Below the pieces are notes generated by a model. The model was not told the DNA's origin. It saw only the letters and a list, made by a program, of their open reading frames with translations, and made no database searches. A program made the translations under genes and the position numbers. DNA of 64,000 bases from an uncultured Acetobacteraceae bacterium (GTDB taxonomy: Bacteria; Pseudomonadota; Alphaproteobacteria; Acetobacterales; Acetobacteraceae): NCBI GenBank assembly GCA_903907955.1, contig CAIVPZ010000109.1, positions 154,379-218,378 of the forward strand, read 5' to 3'. Each line of letters starts with the position of its first letter. Position 1 is the stretch's first letter. Shown here piece by piece: positions 45,890-55,530 of this stretch.

Positions 45890-47551
45890 TCATGCCTCGC
45901 CGCGCAGATCCTTGAAGCGGGCGATCAGCGCGGCGGTGGAGCCGTCGTGGACGCCCCGCTTCGCCCCCCGCTTCAGCTCCGGCAGGATGCCGCCGGCCAG
46001 CACCTTGCCCAGCTCGACCCCCCATTGGTCGAAGCTGTTGATGCCCCAGATCGCCCCCAGCACCGCGACCTTGTGCTCATACAGCGCGATCAGCCGCCCC
46101 AGCGTGAAGGCATCCAGCCGGCGGAACAGGATGGTGGTGCTGGGCCGGTCGCCGGAGAACACGCGATGCGGCGCCGCGGCGTCGATCGCCGCCGGCGGCA
46201 TGCCTCCGGCCGCCAGTTCGGCGCGGATTTCGGCCTCGGTCCGGCCGCGCAGCAGCGCCTCGGCCTGGGCGAACGCATTGGCCGCGAGGACCAGATGCGC
46301 CGCCGGCCGGTCGTGGTCGGGAAGCGCGGCCAGCAGGAAATCCACCGGGACCACCTGGGTGCCCTGGTGCACCAGTTGCATGAAGCTGTGCTGCGCGTCG
46401 GTGCCGGGCTCGCCGAAGATGACCGGGCAGGTGGCGCGGCCGACCGGGCGGCCGTCCAGCGCCACCGACTTGCCGTTGCTCTCCATTTCCAGCTGCTGGA
46501 GATAGGCGGGGAAGCGGCGCAGCCGGTCGTCATAGGCGAGCACGCAGTGATTGCGATAGCCCATGACATTGATGTGCCATACGTCCACCAGCGCCAGCAG
46601 CACCGGCAGGTTGGCGGCGAAATCGGCGTCGCGGAAATGCAGGTCCATCGCCCGGCCGCCGTCCAGCAGCGCCTGGAACGTATCCCACCCCGCCGCCAGC
46701 GCGATCGACAGCCCGACCGGTGACCACAGCGAGTAGCGCCCGCCCACCCAGTCGCGGAAGCCGAATACCTGCCCGGGCGCGATGCCGAAGGCGGCAACCG
46801 CCTTCAGGTTGGTGGACAGCGCGGCGAAATGGCCCCCCACCGCCGGCTCGCCCAGCGCGCCGGCCAGCCAGGCCCGGGCGGCCTGGGCATTTTCCATCGT
46901 CTCGAGGGTGGTGAAGGTCTTTGACGCCACCAGCACCAGCGTGCGCGCCGGATCGAGTTCGCGCGCCAGCGCCGCGAAGCCGGTGCCATCGACGTTGGAC
47001 AGGAACCGCGCCCGCAGTCTCGCCCCGTGCGCCAGCGTCAGCGCCTCGGTGGCCATGCGCGGGCCGAGGTCGGAACCGCCGATGCCGATGTTGAGCACGG
47101 TGTCGAACACCTGCCCGGTGGCGCCGCGCAGGGTGCCGTCATGCACCCGGGCGACGAAGTCGCGCATCCGGTCCCGCTCGGCGGCGGCGCGCGCGCTGGC
47201 ATCGTCGATGCCGTCGGGCAGGGCGGCGTGCAGGCCGGCATCGGCCGGTGCCCGCAGCGCCATGTGCATGGCGGCGCGGCCTTCGGTGGCGTTCACCGCC
47301 GCGCCGGCGAACAGGCGCCGGCGGAAGCCCTCCACCCCCGCCTCATGGGCAAGATCAAGCAGCGCCACCAGCGCCTCGCCGTCGATCGCGGTCTTGGAAA
47401 CATCGACCGTGAGATCGTCGAGCGTGGCGGTGAAGCGCCGCGCCCGGTCGGGGTCGGCGGCAAACAGCGGCCGGATGGCGGCGGCATCGGGACGCGCGGC
47501 GAGGGTGGCCAGACGCAGCCACGCCTCGTCGAGAATGGTTGTGTGCTCCAT
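45890..47551 (-). CDS. pgi: Glucose-6-phosphate isomerase
   Basis: 553 residues. PGI signatures NIGIGGSDLGPRM, and GRYSLWSPVGLSIALAAG; catalytic glutamate region GEPGTDAQHSF. Interconverts glucose- and fructose-6-phosphate. Standard length for the E. coli-like family; ATG at 47551 begins the conserved N-terminus. Confidence 0.95.
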   Translation of the reverse strand: MEHTTILDEAWLRLATLAARPDAAAIRPLFAADPDRARRFTATLDDLTVDVSKTAIDGEALVALLDLAHEAGVEGFRRRLFAGAAVNATEGRAAMHMALRAPADAGLHAALPDGIDDASARAAAERDRMRDFVARVHDGTLRGATGQVFDTVLNIGIGGSDLGPRMATEALTLAHGARLRARFLSNVDGTGFAALARELDPARTLVLVASKTFTTLETMENAQAARAWLAGALGEPAVGGHFAALSTNLKAVAAFGIAPGQVFGFRDWVGGRYSLWSPVGLSIALAAGWDTFQALLDGGRAMDLHFRDADFAANLPVLLALVDVWHINVMGYRNHCVLAYDDRLRRFPAYLQQLEMESNGKSVALDGRPVGRATCPVIFGEPGTDAQHSFMQLVHQGTQVVPVDFLLAALPDHDRPAAHLVLAANAFAQAEALLRGRTEAEIRAELAAGGMPPAAIDAAAPHRVFSGDRPSTTILFRRLDAFTLGRLIALYEHKVAVLGAIWGINSFDQWGVELGKVLAGGILPELKRGAKRGVHDGSTAALIARFKDLRGEA

Positions 47552-47560
47552 GGCGGCAGT

Positions 47561-47604
47561 CTAGAGCGCCTTCAGGCTGACCGTAAACGGTCAGCGCGCT
47601 CTAG
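47561..47604. repeat. Inverted repeat downstream of the DUF3035 gene / upstream of pgi
   Basis: CTAGAGCGC at one end and GCGCTCTAG at the other, with CTGACCG-TAAA-CGGTCAG inside. A stem-loop of the kind common in alphaproteobacterial spacers; could end transcription of the DUF3035 gene. The rest of 47552-47723 shows no gene. Confidence 0.75.
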
Positions 47605-47723
47605 CTCTTTGTTTTGGCGAGCAACTTTATCGGCGGGCGGTCGCCGGTCTGGCCGATGTTGCTCTGGCGCACCGGCGCCGCCGGCCGAACCGTCCTTGCG
47701 TCAGATCCCTGCGGGAAACCCGG

Positions 47724-48278
47724 TCAGAAAACCGAGTCCCAGAAGGTTTCCTTCTTGCGCTGGATGATCGGCGTGTCGCCAGCGGTCGGGTTGTTGCCCA
47801 GGGCGGCGTTTTCGCGCAGGCGCTGGGATTCCTTCTGCGGGTCCACCACCACCGACTTGTCGGGCGGCGTCCGCCAGAACATCACCTCGTCGCCGAAGCT
47901 GCGGCTGGTCTGCGCCAGCGCCGCATCGGCATCCACCTTCTGGCGGATGTCGGCCGGCGCGGACGGGCCGGAAGCGGACAGCAGCGCCTGCTGGCCGGGG
48001 CTGGCCACGCCGCCTTCGTTGCCGGACAGCACGCTCTGCGGTGCCAGCGCGGCCTCGGCCCCCTGGCGCGGGGACTGCTCCTGCGGCCGTGCCGCACCCG
48101 GGCGCGGCGGGCGCAGGGTGTAGTCGGGCGGCATGGAGAGCGGCGCACGGGTGGTGACCTGGAATTCGTCGGGCGACTCGCGGGTCAGGCCGAAGGTGCG
48201 CGAAATGTCGTCGCCGTTGCCGCAGCCGGCGAGCGTCAGCGGGAGGAGGGCGGCCAGGAGGATGCGGGGCGAAACCAT
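47724..48278 (-). CDS. DUF3035-type lipoprotein (possible BamF)
   Basis: 184 residues. Lipoprotein signal with lipobox LTLAGCG (Cys19 lipidated). Pro/Ala-rich middle and PPDKSVVVDPQKESQRLREN near the end resemble DUF3035 (BamF) proteins of alphaproteobacterial outer-membrane assembly complexes. ATG at 48278; lies 10 bases after lspA, which cleaves such signals. Confidence 0.8.
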   Translation of the reverse strand: MVSPRILLAALLPLTLAGCGNGDDISRTFGLTRESPDEFQVTTRAPLSMPPDYTLRPPRPGAARPQEQSPRQGAEAALAPQSVLSGNEGGVASPGQQALLSASGPSAPADIRQKVDADAALAQTSRSFGDEVMFWRTPPDKSVVVDPQKESQRLRENAALGNNPTAGDTPIIQRKKETFWDSVF

Positions 48279-48288
48279 GGTGTTCCTC

Positions 48289-48816
48289 TTAGCGTCGGTC
48301 CTGCGCGCCGGCAAGATGGTCGCGCCGGTCATGCCGGTCGGTTTCCGGTTTGTGTCCGAACATGCCGTCCAGCACCAGTGCGGCCACGCCGCAGACGATG
48401 GCGGCGTCGGCCACGTTGAACACATACCACGACAGGTTTCCGACATGGGCGTGGATGAAGTCGACCACATAGCCGAGGCGCAGCCGGTCGATGACGTTGC
48501 CGATCGCCCCGCCGGCGACCGCCCCGAGGGCAGCCGCCACCAGCACGCGTTCCGCCCGCCACAGCCACACCGCCAGCGCCGCCACCACGCCCAGTGCCAC
48601 CAGGGTCAGCAGCACCGGCGCCAGACTGCCCAGCCCGTTCAGCAGGCCGAAGGTGATGCCGCGATTTTCCACCCAGGTCAGGTTCAGCACCGCTGACACC
48701 CGGATGCTGCCGCGCCCGGGCAGCAGCAGCCCGTAGACGATCCACGCCTTGCTGGCCTGGTCGGCGGCCAGGACGAGCAGTGCGGCGACGAGGCCGGCGG
48801 CGCGATGGCCGTTCAT
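48289..48816 (-). CDS. lspA: Lipoprotein signal peptidase
   Basis: 175 residues, four helices, catalytic aspartates in NVIDRLRLGYVVDF and FNVADAAIV. Cleaves prolipoproteins after lipidation. ATG at 48816 overlaps the ileS stop by 4 bases, the usual ileS-lspA pairing. C-terminal tail is charged and unconserved. Confidence 0.93.
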   Translation of the reverse strand: MNGHRAAGLVAALLVLAADQASKAWIVYGLLLPGRGSIRVSAVLNLTWVENRGITFGLLNGLGSLAPVLLTLVALGVVAALAVWLWRAERVLVAAALGAVAGGAIGNVIDRLRLGYVVDFIHAHVGNLSWYVFNVADAAIVCGVAALVLDGMFGHKPETDRHDRRDHLAGAQDRR

Positions 48817-51614
48817 GCCCGGCAGACCAGGCCGGATTCGACGGCGTCCACGCAGCGCCGGCACAGCGCCGGATGCTTCTTTTCGGCGCCCACCTCGGGC
48901 AGCACCTTCCAGCAGCGGGCGCATTTCTGTCCTGGCGCCCGGGCGATGCTGACCAGGGGGCCGGATTCGGGGGTGGATTCGACGCGCTCCGTGAACGCAA
49001 CACCCGAGACGATGGCAATTTCAGCCCATTCGGATGTGTCGAGCAAACGCCTGTCTTCCTGGAGGTCAATGGTGACCTGCATCTCCAGTGACGAGCCGAT
49101 GCCGTCCGCCCGGCGGGCAAGTTCGGCGGCGCCGGTCACCACGCGCCGGATATCGCGGATTTCCACCCAGCGTGCCGCCAGTTCGTCGTCCTGCCAGCGC
49201 GGCGGGATGTCGGGGAAATCCTGCAGGTGCACGCTGGTTGCCTCGCCGAAGCGGGCGATCCAGGCTTCCTCGGCGGTGAACACCAGCACCGGCGCGAGCC
49301 AGGCGGCCAGGCAGCGGTGCAGATGGTCCAGCACGGTGCGGGCGGCACGGCGGCGCAGGCTGTCCGGGCGGTCGCAGTAGATCGCGTCCTTGCGGATGTC
49401 GAAATAGAATGCGCTGAGGTCGGTGGCGCAGAACCCATGGATGGCGGGATAGATTCCGGTCCAGTCATGCGTCGCCACGCCGGCGCGCACCCGCGCATCG
49501 AGTTCCCACAGCCGGTGCAGCACCCAGCGCTCCAGTTCCGGCATCTCCGCCTCGGGCAGGTGCTCGGCGGGGGTGAACCCGTCGAGGCTGCCGAGCAGCC
49601 AGCGCAGCGTGTTGCGCAGGCGGCGGTACAGTTCGGCCTGCTGCTTGAGGATTTCGGGCCCGATGCGCAGATCCTCGGCGGTGTCGGACATCATCACCCA
49701 CAGGCGCAGGATGTCGGCGCCGTATTTGTCGCAGACCTCCTGCGGGGCGGTTACGTTGCCGAACGATTTCGACATCTTGCGGCCCTGCTCGTCGAGCACG
49801 AAGCCATGCGTCAGCACCGCATTGAACGGCGCCCGCCCGCGCGTGCCGACCGATTCGAGCAGGGAGGAATGGAACCAGCCGCGGTGCTGGTCCGAACCCT
49901 CGAGATACAGGTCGGCCGGCCAGGGCAGATGCCGGTCCTCCAGGGTGAACGCATGGGTCGAGCCGGACTCGAACCAGACATCGACGATGTCCTTCACCTG
50001 CTCATAGTCGGCCGGGTCGCGGCCGGGGCCGAGGAAGCGTTCGGGCGGGGAGGCGTACCAGGCATCGGCGCCTTCCTCGCGGAACGCCGCGACGATGCGC
50101 GCGACCACGGCGGGATCGCGCAGCGGCTGGCCGGTTCCTTTCTCCACGAACACCGCGATCGGCACCCCCCAGGCGCGCTGGCGGCTGATGCACCAGTCCG
50201 GCCGGGCGGCGACCATGCTGGACAGCCGGGTGCGGCCCTTTTCCGGCACGAAATCGGTGTCGGCGATGGCCTGCAGGGCCTTCTCGCGGATGTGGTGCGC
50301 GCCGTCCATGCGGATGAACCATTGCGGGGTGGCGCGGAAGATCAGCGGCGCCTTGGAGCGCCAGGAATGCGGGTAGGAATGGACCAGTTTGCCGCGCGCC
50401 AGCAGGCCGCCCGCCGCCGCCATGGCGGCGCAGACCGGATCGGCGGCCTTGTAGACATGCAGCCCGGCGAACAGTGGCACCCAGGGATTGAACGTGCCGT
50501 CATCGCCCACGGTTTCCGGCACTTCGATGCCGTGCGTGCGGCCGAGATCGAAATCGTCCTCGCCGTGGCCGGGGGCGATATGGACGAAGCCGGTGCCCAC
50601 CTCGGTGGTGACGAAATCGGCCGGGAACACCGGCACGTCGTGGTCGTAGCCGCGCCCGTGCAGCGGGTGGGCGCAGACCGTGCCGGCGATGTCCTCGCCC
50701 TTCACCACGTGCAGCAGATGGTGGGTTTCCACCCCCAGCGCCGCGCAGGTCTGCGGCAGCAGCGCCAGCGCCACCACCAGCACGGCGCCCGCGCGGGTGG
50801 TGGCCCCCTCCTGCACCGAATCGATGCGCACCACGGCGTAGTCGAACCCGGCGCCGCAGGCGATGGCGCGGTTGCCGGGCATGGTCCAGGGCGTGGTGGT
50901 CCAGATCACCACCGCGGCCCCCGCTAGCTCGGGCAGCGGGGACGTCACCACCGGGAAGCGCACCCAGACCGTGGTGGAGGTGTGGTCGTGGTATTCGATT
51001 TCCGCTTCCGCCAGCGCGGTTTTTTCCACCGGCGACCACATCACCGGCCGCAGGCCGCGGAACAGTTCGCCGTTCAGCAGGAACTTGCCGATCTCGTTGG
51101 CGATCGCCGCTTCGGAGGGGAAATCCATGGTGGCGTAGCGCTCGGACCAGGCGCCCTGCACGCCGAGGCGGCGGAACTCGGTTTCCTGCACCGCCATCCA
51201 ATGGGCGGCATAGGCGCGGCACTCGGCGCGGAACTGCAGCACCGGCACCGCGTCCTTGTCGCGGTGGGCGGCGCGGTACTGTTCCTCGATCTTCCACTCG
51301 ATCGGCAGGCCGTGGCAGTCCCAGCCGGGGATGTACAGCGCGTCGGTGCCGCCCATCTGGCGGGCGCGGTTGATCACGTCCTTGAGGATCTTGTTCAGCG
51401 CCGTGCCGATATGGATGTTGCCGTTGGCGTAGGGCGGGCCGTCATGCAGGATGAATTTCTGCCGCCCGTGGCTGGCCGCGCGCAGCCGCTGCCAGATGCC
51501 CATCCGCTCCCAGCGGGCCAGCAGCCCCGGTTCCTTCTTCGGCAGGTCGCCGCGCATGGGAAACGGGGTGGCCGGCAGGAACACGGTGTCGCGGTAGTCT
51601 TGCTTGTCGCTCAT
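48813..51614 (-). CDS. ileS: Isoleucyl-tRNA synthetase
   Basis: 933 residues, class I synthetase. HIGH-type motif reads ANGNIHIGTAL (fourth position Thr), KMSKS loop GRKMSKSFGN, and C-terminal zinc cysteines CARCWK and CRRCVD. ATG at 51614 overlaps the ribF stop as ATGA, so its translation is coupled to ribF through the repeat-derived tail. Confidence 0.96.
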   Translation of the reverse strand: MSDKQDYRDTVFLPATPFPMRGDLPKKEPGLLARWERMGIWQRLRAASHGRQKFILHDGPPYANGNIHIGTALNKILKDVINRARQMGGTDALYIPGWDCHGLPIEWKIEEQYRAAHRDKDAVPVLQFRAECRAYAAHWMAVQETEFRRLGVQGAWSERYATMDFPSEAAIANEIGKFLLNGELFRGLRPVMWSPVEKTALAEAEIEYHDHTSTTVWVRFPVVTSPLPELAGAAVVIWTTTPWTMPGNRAIACGAGFDYAVVRIDSVQEGATTRAGAVLVVALALLPQTCAALGVETHHLLHVVKGEDIAGTVCAHPLHGRGYDHDVPVFPADFVTTEVGTGFVHIAPGHGEDDFDLGRTHGIEVPETVGDDGTFNPWVPLFAGLHVYKAADPVCAAMAAAGGLLARGKLVHSYPHSWRSKAPLIFRATPQWFIRMDGAHHIREKALQAIADTDFVPEKGRTRLSSMVAARPDWCISRQRAWGVPIAVFVEKGTGQPLRDPAVVARIVAAFREEGADAWYASPPERFLGPGRDPADYEQVKDIVDVWFESGSTHAFTLEDRHLPWPADLYLEGSDQHRGWFHSSLLESVGTRGRAPFNAVLTHGFVLDEQGRKMSKSFGNVTAPQEVCDKYGADILRLWVMMSDTAEDLRIGPEILKQQAELYRRLRNTLRWLLGSLDGFTPAEHLPEAEMPELERWVLHRLWELDARVRAGVATHDWTGIYPAIHGFCATDLSAFYFDIRKDAIYCDRPDSLRRRAARTVLDHLHRCLAAWLAPVLVFTAEEAWIARFGEATSVHLQDFPDIPPRWQDDELAARWVEIRDIRRVVTGAAELARRADGIGSSLEMQVTIDLQEDRRLLDTSEWAEIAIVSGVAFTERVESTPESGPLVSIARAPGQKCARCWKVLPEVGAEKKHPALCRRCVDAVESGLVCRA

Positions 51615-52648
51615 GCAAATCCCGGGCGGCGACGCCGCATCGGAGGAACGGGGTCCAGCGGGCCATTGCCCCCTGGCGGGTCCAGGGCAGCGCCCTGGCC
51701 TTCCTTCCATGCGGAGCGCGGCACGGCAAGGTCAAGCAGGTGGCGGGCCTCGGCCGCATCGGCGGCAATCTGCGCGCGCAACGCATCCAGGCCGGGGAAT
51801 TTCCGCTCGGGGCGCAGGAAGGCGTGCAGCGCCACCTCCAGTTCCTCGCCGTAGAGGTCGCCCTCGAAGTCGAACAGATTGACCTCCAGACGGGTTTCCG
51901 GTCCGCCGTTCACGGTCGGGCGGCGGCCGATATTGGCCACCCCGCGCAGGCGCCGCCCGTCCGGCAGGCGGGTGGTGACGGCATAGACGCCGCGCGCCGG
52001 TTCCAGGTGGCGGCCCAGCGCGATGTTGGCGGTGGGGAAGCCGATGGTGCGGCCGCGGGCGTCGCCGTGCAGCACGGAGCCGCGGATGGTCCAGTGGCGG
52101 CCGAGCTTGAGGCTGGCGCGCTCCGGGTAGCCGTCCTGCAGGGCGCGGCGGATGCGGCTGGAGGAGATCTGCCCGGATTCATCGACCAGCGGCGGCACCA
52201 CGGTCAGCCCGATGCCGAGCGCCTCGGCGCGGGCGGCCAGGAACGCGCCGTCGCCGCCGCGGCGGTGGCCGAAGGCGAAGTCGGGGCCGCAGACCAGGTG
52301 GCGGGCGCCGATGCCGTCGCGCAGCACCTCGGTGACGAACGCCTCGGCGGTCATTTCGCTGAACGCGGTGTCGAAGGTGAGCTCGTAGATGAGCTTCACC
52401 CCGAGCGCCGCCAGCGCCTCGGCCCGGGTGGGCGACAGGGTCAGGCGGAACGGCGGGTCGTCCGGGCGGAACATCTCGCGCGGATGCGGCTCGAAGGTCA
52501 GCACGGCGAGCGGCACATCGGGCCGGGCGCTGTGGGCGGCGCGCAGCACATGGGCATGGCCCAGATGCACGCCGTCGAAATTGCCCAGCGCCACCGTGGC
52601 GCCGCGGGCATCGTCCGGCAGACCGCGCCAGTCGCTGAACAGGCGCAT
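51611..52648 (-). CDS. ribF: Bifunctional riboflavin kinase / FAD synthetase with repeat-derived tail
   Basis: 345 residues, about 30 more than usual. Adenylyltransferase N-terminus VALGNFDGVHLGHA and flavokinase C-terminus RTIGFPTANIAL. The family part ends near AVPRSAW; the last residues (KEGQGAALDPPGGNGP and on) are encoded by repeat copy 5 read in the reverse direction. TGA overlaps the ileS ATG. Start overlaps the maoC stop by one base. Confidence 0.93.
   Translation of the reverse strand: MRLFSDWRGLPDDARGATVALGNFDGVHLGHAHVLRAAHSARPDVPLAVLTFEPHPREMFRPDDPPFRLTLSPTRAEALAALGVKLIYELTFDTAFSEMTAEAFVTEVLRDGIGARHLVCGPDFAFGHRRGGDGAFLAARAEALGIGLTVVPPLVDESGQISSSRIRRALQDGYPERASLKLGRHWTIRGSVLHGDARGRTIGFPTANIALGRHLEPARGVYAVTTRLPDGRRLRGVANIGRRPTVNGGPETRLEVNLFDFEGDLYGEELEVALHAFLRPERKFPGLDALRAQIAADAAEARHLLDLAVPRSAWKEGQGAALDPPGGNGPLDPVPPMRRRRPGFA
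51650..51702 (+). repeat. 53-bp double-hairpin repeat, copy 5, inside ribF
   Basis: First stem CCAGCGGG/CCCCCTGG (one mismatch) and second stem CCAGGGC/GCCCTGG. Lies within the 3' end of ribF with the frame kept open, so it is translated. Confidence 0.9.
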
Positions 52649-53064
52649 CAGGCGCGGGTCGGCACCAGCACGGTCGCCTCGCCGTCGATGACGGTTTTCC
52701 CGGCGACGACGCAGTGCGTCTTGAGGGTGGCGCGCTTCTTGTCGAGGTTCAGTTCGGTGACCTCGACGAAGGCGGTGACGGTGTCGCCGATCTTCACCGG
52801 GCCGCGGAAGCGCAGCGTCTGGCCGAGATAGACGGTGCCCGGCCCCGGCAACTGGGTGCCCAGCACGGCGCTGATCAGCCCGGCGGTGAGCATGCCGTGC
52901 GCCACCCGCTCCTTGAACGGGCCGGCGGCGGCGAAGTCGGCGTTGAGGTGGGTCGGGTTGGTGTCGGTGCTGACCGCGGCGTACATCAGGATGTCGGCCT
53001 CGGTGATGGTTTTCCCCGTGCTGGCGGTCATGCCGACGAAAATTTCGTCCAGATAGATGGTCAT
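52648..53064 (-). CDS. MaoC-like dehydratase/hot-dog protein
   Basis: 138 residues with the hydratase-2 motif: AAVSTDTNPTHLNADFAA (catalytic Asp and His) and GMLTAGLISAVLG. Probably an (R)-enoyl-CoA hydratase or related hot-dog enzyme, as used between beta-oxidation and PHA synthesis. ATG at 53064; stop overlaps the ribF ATG. Confidence 0.9.
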   Translation of the reverse strand: MTIYLDEIFVGMTASTGKTITEADILMYAAVSTDTNPTHLNADFAAAGPFKERVAHGMLTAGLISAVLGTQLPGPGTVYLGQTLRFRGPVKIGDTVTAFVEVTELNLDKKRATLKTHCVVAGKTVIDGEATVLVPTRA

Positions 53065-53183
53065 CGTCCCCTCGCTCCGGTGCGCGGGGGATTTGTCGGC
53101 TGTTCGGGGGGCGGCGTCCAGATGGTTCGTGGGGGCGGGGAGGAGGCGCCCGAGACGCCGATGGCACCGGGCGGGCCATCGGG

Positions 53184-54392
53184 TCAGACGGCAACCACTC
53201 CGGGAACCTTCGCTGCTGCGGGCCGAAGCGAAACCGGCTTCTCCACTGACACGAACAGCAGCGACGAGACAAGCAGAGTGGCCAGATACAGGATTGGCAT
53301 CAACGCCCAGAAGAGCCAATCCGGCATGCCGAGGGGCAGCACGCTTGCCAGGGCAACCATACCGATCCGAACCACGAAGCCATGCGCCAGGTAATAACTG
53401 TAGCTCATGTTTCCGAGCCACCGCAGCGGCGTCCAGGTCATCCACCGCGATACGCGCCCGGCGCCGCGGAAGCAGACGGCGCAGAGCGCGAAGAACGCCA
53501 CCGTCTGGAAAAGTTCTTCAGCCACGACAGGCAGCACATGGGTTGTGCGAACCACGAAACCTGCCACCGGGGCCGCCAATCCCACCCAGGGCGGCACCCG
53601 CGCGCCCACCCCTTCGGCCAGCAGCATTCCGGCGAAGAATGGCATCATCCGCATGGGGAAATTCGGAATATCGGCACTGCCCGCAAGAACAAATGCACTT
53701 GCCAGCAGCGCCAGGATGGCAATGCGTCGCCCCCTTGGGGTATTGGTCAGCTTCGTCCCCAGCACCAATGCAGCGGTCACGATATAAAAGAACATCTCGT
53801 AACTGAGTGACCATGCGACATCGACAATCCGGACCATGGGAATCAGTCCGGGCAGCAGAGCAAGGTTTGCTGCAAGGTAGGCAGTCGCCTGCCAGGGATC
53901 GAGCGGGATTTTGCCGGGAACCCGCGCAAGAACGGTCAGCGCCAACGCAAAGGCAAATACGACCAGGAATGCCGGATAGATGCGCTGGATGCGCCGGGCC
54001 ATGAAGCTGCCGAAGGGTGGCGCTTTGCGGATCAATGCTCCATAAATCAGATATCCGCTGAGGACAAAGAACAGCTCGACCCCCAGGTTTCCGTAGCTGT
54101 GGAATGCCGCGGCCACCGCCGATGCCGGACCGGCTGACAGCCCGATCAACTGCGATTGCATGGTGTAATGCTGAAGAAACACCAGTGTGACCGCAAACCC
54201 CCGCAGCCCCTCCATCGGCAACAACCGCGCATGCCGCGGGTCCTGAAGCTCGAAGGTGCGCCGCAACCAGGGAACGACCAACTTGCGAATCACATCCTCC
54301 CAATCTTCCTGCCGGCCGCGGACCATCCGGAGCAGGGGATGCCGGATCGTGTCTATTGGCATGGCGCGAGGGGCGCCAACGGCTCTGACCAA
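53184..54392 (-). CDS. Acyltransferase 3 family membrane protein
   Basis: 402 residues with about ten helices. Family motifs: GLRGFAVTLVFLQHY near residue 62 (with the catalytic-type His), NLGVELFFVLSGYLI and later LAHGFVVR. Transfers acyl groups to surface polysaccharide or lipid in this family. Start uncertain: 54392 or ATG 54362; neither has a clear ribosome site. Somewhat richer in A/T than neighbours. Confidence 0.85.
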   Translation of the reverse strand: MVRAVGAPRAMPIDTIRHPLLRMVRGRQEDWEDVIRKLVVPWLRRTFELQDPRHARLLPMEGLRGFAVTLVFLQHYTMQSQLIGLSAGPASAVAAAFHSYGNLGVELFFVLSGYLIYGALIRKAPPFGSFMARRIQRIYPAFLVVFAFALALTVLARVPGKIPLDPWQATAYLAANLALLPGLIPMVRIVDVAWSLSYEMFFYIVTAALVLGTKLTNTPRGRRIAILALLASAFVLAGSADIPNFPMRMMPFFAGMLLAEGVGARVPPWVGLAAPVAGFVVRTTHVLPVVAEELFQTVAFFALCAVCFRGAGRVSRWMTWTPLRWLGNMSYSYYLAHGFVVRIGMVALASVLPLGMPDWLFWALMPILYLATLLVSSLLFVSVEKPVSLRPAAAKVPGVVAV

Positions 54393-54655
54393 TCGAACAC
54401 CGGATGATCACTTCCGGTTTTTCGAGACCGAACTCTTAGGCTCTGGCGCTTCCTTCCCACAAGAGGGGATTGCGCACTGGTTCGGTCGACTGTCGTGGCA
54501 GCACCAGGATGATCGTTCACCTGGGTCAGGAGGATGTTTCGGCAACCCCGAACCTGCGACCGCATGAATCGTTGCGCGCCGCGGGTTGTGCCGCCGGCCT
54601 CGCCCGGCGGGCACGGGCGTGCGAGTGTCACCGCCCCGGATTTTCGGAGCCACGG
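54393..54655. other. Divergent intergenic region, nothing recognised
   Basis: About 260 bases between two divergent genes. No promoter of clear quality, repeat or small gene could be supported. Confidence 0.4.
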
Positions 54656-55414
54656 ATGTCAGACACCGCCGCGCGGGCCGCCGCGTTGCTGCTCGCGGCG
54701 CGGCGCGATCCCGCGCAGCGCCTGGCCGATCTGCCGGCGGAGCTGCGCCCGGCTGACCGCGCCGCCGCAAGCGCCATCCAGCGCATCGTGGCGGCCTCGT
54801 TCGCCGCCATCGGCGGCTGGAAGGTCAGCCCGTTCCAGCCGGACGGCCTGCCGTTCTGCGGGCCGCTGCCGGCCGCCGGCATCCTCGCCAGCCCGGCCAC
54901 GCTTCCCGCCGCCGTGTTCCGGCTGCGCGGGGTGGAGGCCGAAATTGCGGTGCGGCTCGCCCGCGACCTGCCGCCACGGGCCATGCCCTACACGCGCGAC
55001 GAGGTGGCCGACGCCATTGCCGCCTTGCATCCGGCCATCGAGGTGCTGGAGTCGCGCTTTCTGGAGCCGGCCGCGGTGGCGACGCTGACCGGGCTGGCGG
55101 ACACGCACGCGCACGGGGCGCTGGTGCATGGCGCGGCGGTGGCGGGCTGGCGGGGCATTTCCCTGGCCGCCGAAAGCGTGGTGCAGCGCGTCGATGGCGC
55201 TGTGGATGCGATGCATACCGGCCTGCCGGGCGGCGATCTGCTCGGGCAGCTGGTGTGGCTGGCCAACGCGGGCAGTGTCTGGGCGGGCGGGCTGAAGGCC
55301 GGGCAGATCGTGACCAGCGGTTCCTGGACCGGCGCGCATCGGGTCGGCCCGGCGGCGCGGGTCAGGGTGGCGTTTGCCGCGTTGGGCGAGGTCGGGCTGG
55401 ATTTTTTGCCTTAA
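54656..55414 (+). CDS. 2-keto-4-pentenoate hydratase-family protein
   Basis: 252 residues of the hydratase/decarboxylase fold (MhpD-like): FRLRGVEAEIAVRLARDLPP (metal-ligand glutamates), HPAIEVLESRF and VTSGSWTGAHRV. Metal-dependent hydratase or decarboxylase of keto-acids from aromatic breakdown; substrate not certain. ATG at 54656 starts the helical N-terminus after CGGAGC. Confidence 0.85.
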   Translation: MSDTAARAAALLLAARRDPAQRLADLPAELRPADRAAASAIQRIVAASFAAIGGWKVSPFQPDGLPFCGPLPAAGILASPATLPAAVFRLRGVEAEIAVRLARDLPPRAMPYTRDEVADAIAALHPAIEVLESRFLEPAAVATLTGLADTHAHGALVHGAAVAGWRGISLAAESVVQRVDGAVDAMHTGLPGGDLLGQLVWLANAGSVWAGGLKAGQIVTSGSWTGAHRVGPAARVRVAFAALGEVGLDFLP

Positions 55415-55530
55415 GGAACGGGTTCAGGCCGCTGTGTCGCGTCCGAGCGCGCCGGCGGGCCGTTATTGTCCGTTAACCATTATCCCGCAGGATGATCCTC
55501 GTCTCACGGAAGTTACCGGAAGGCGATATT

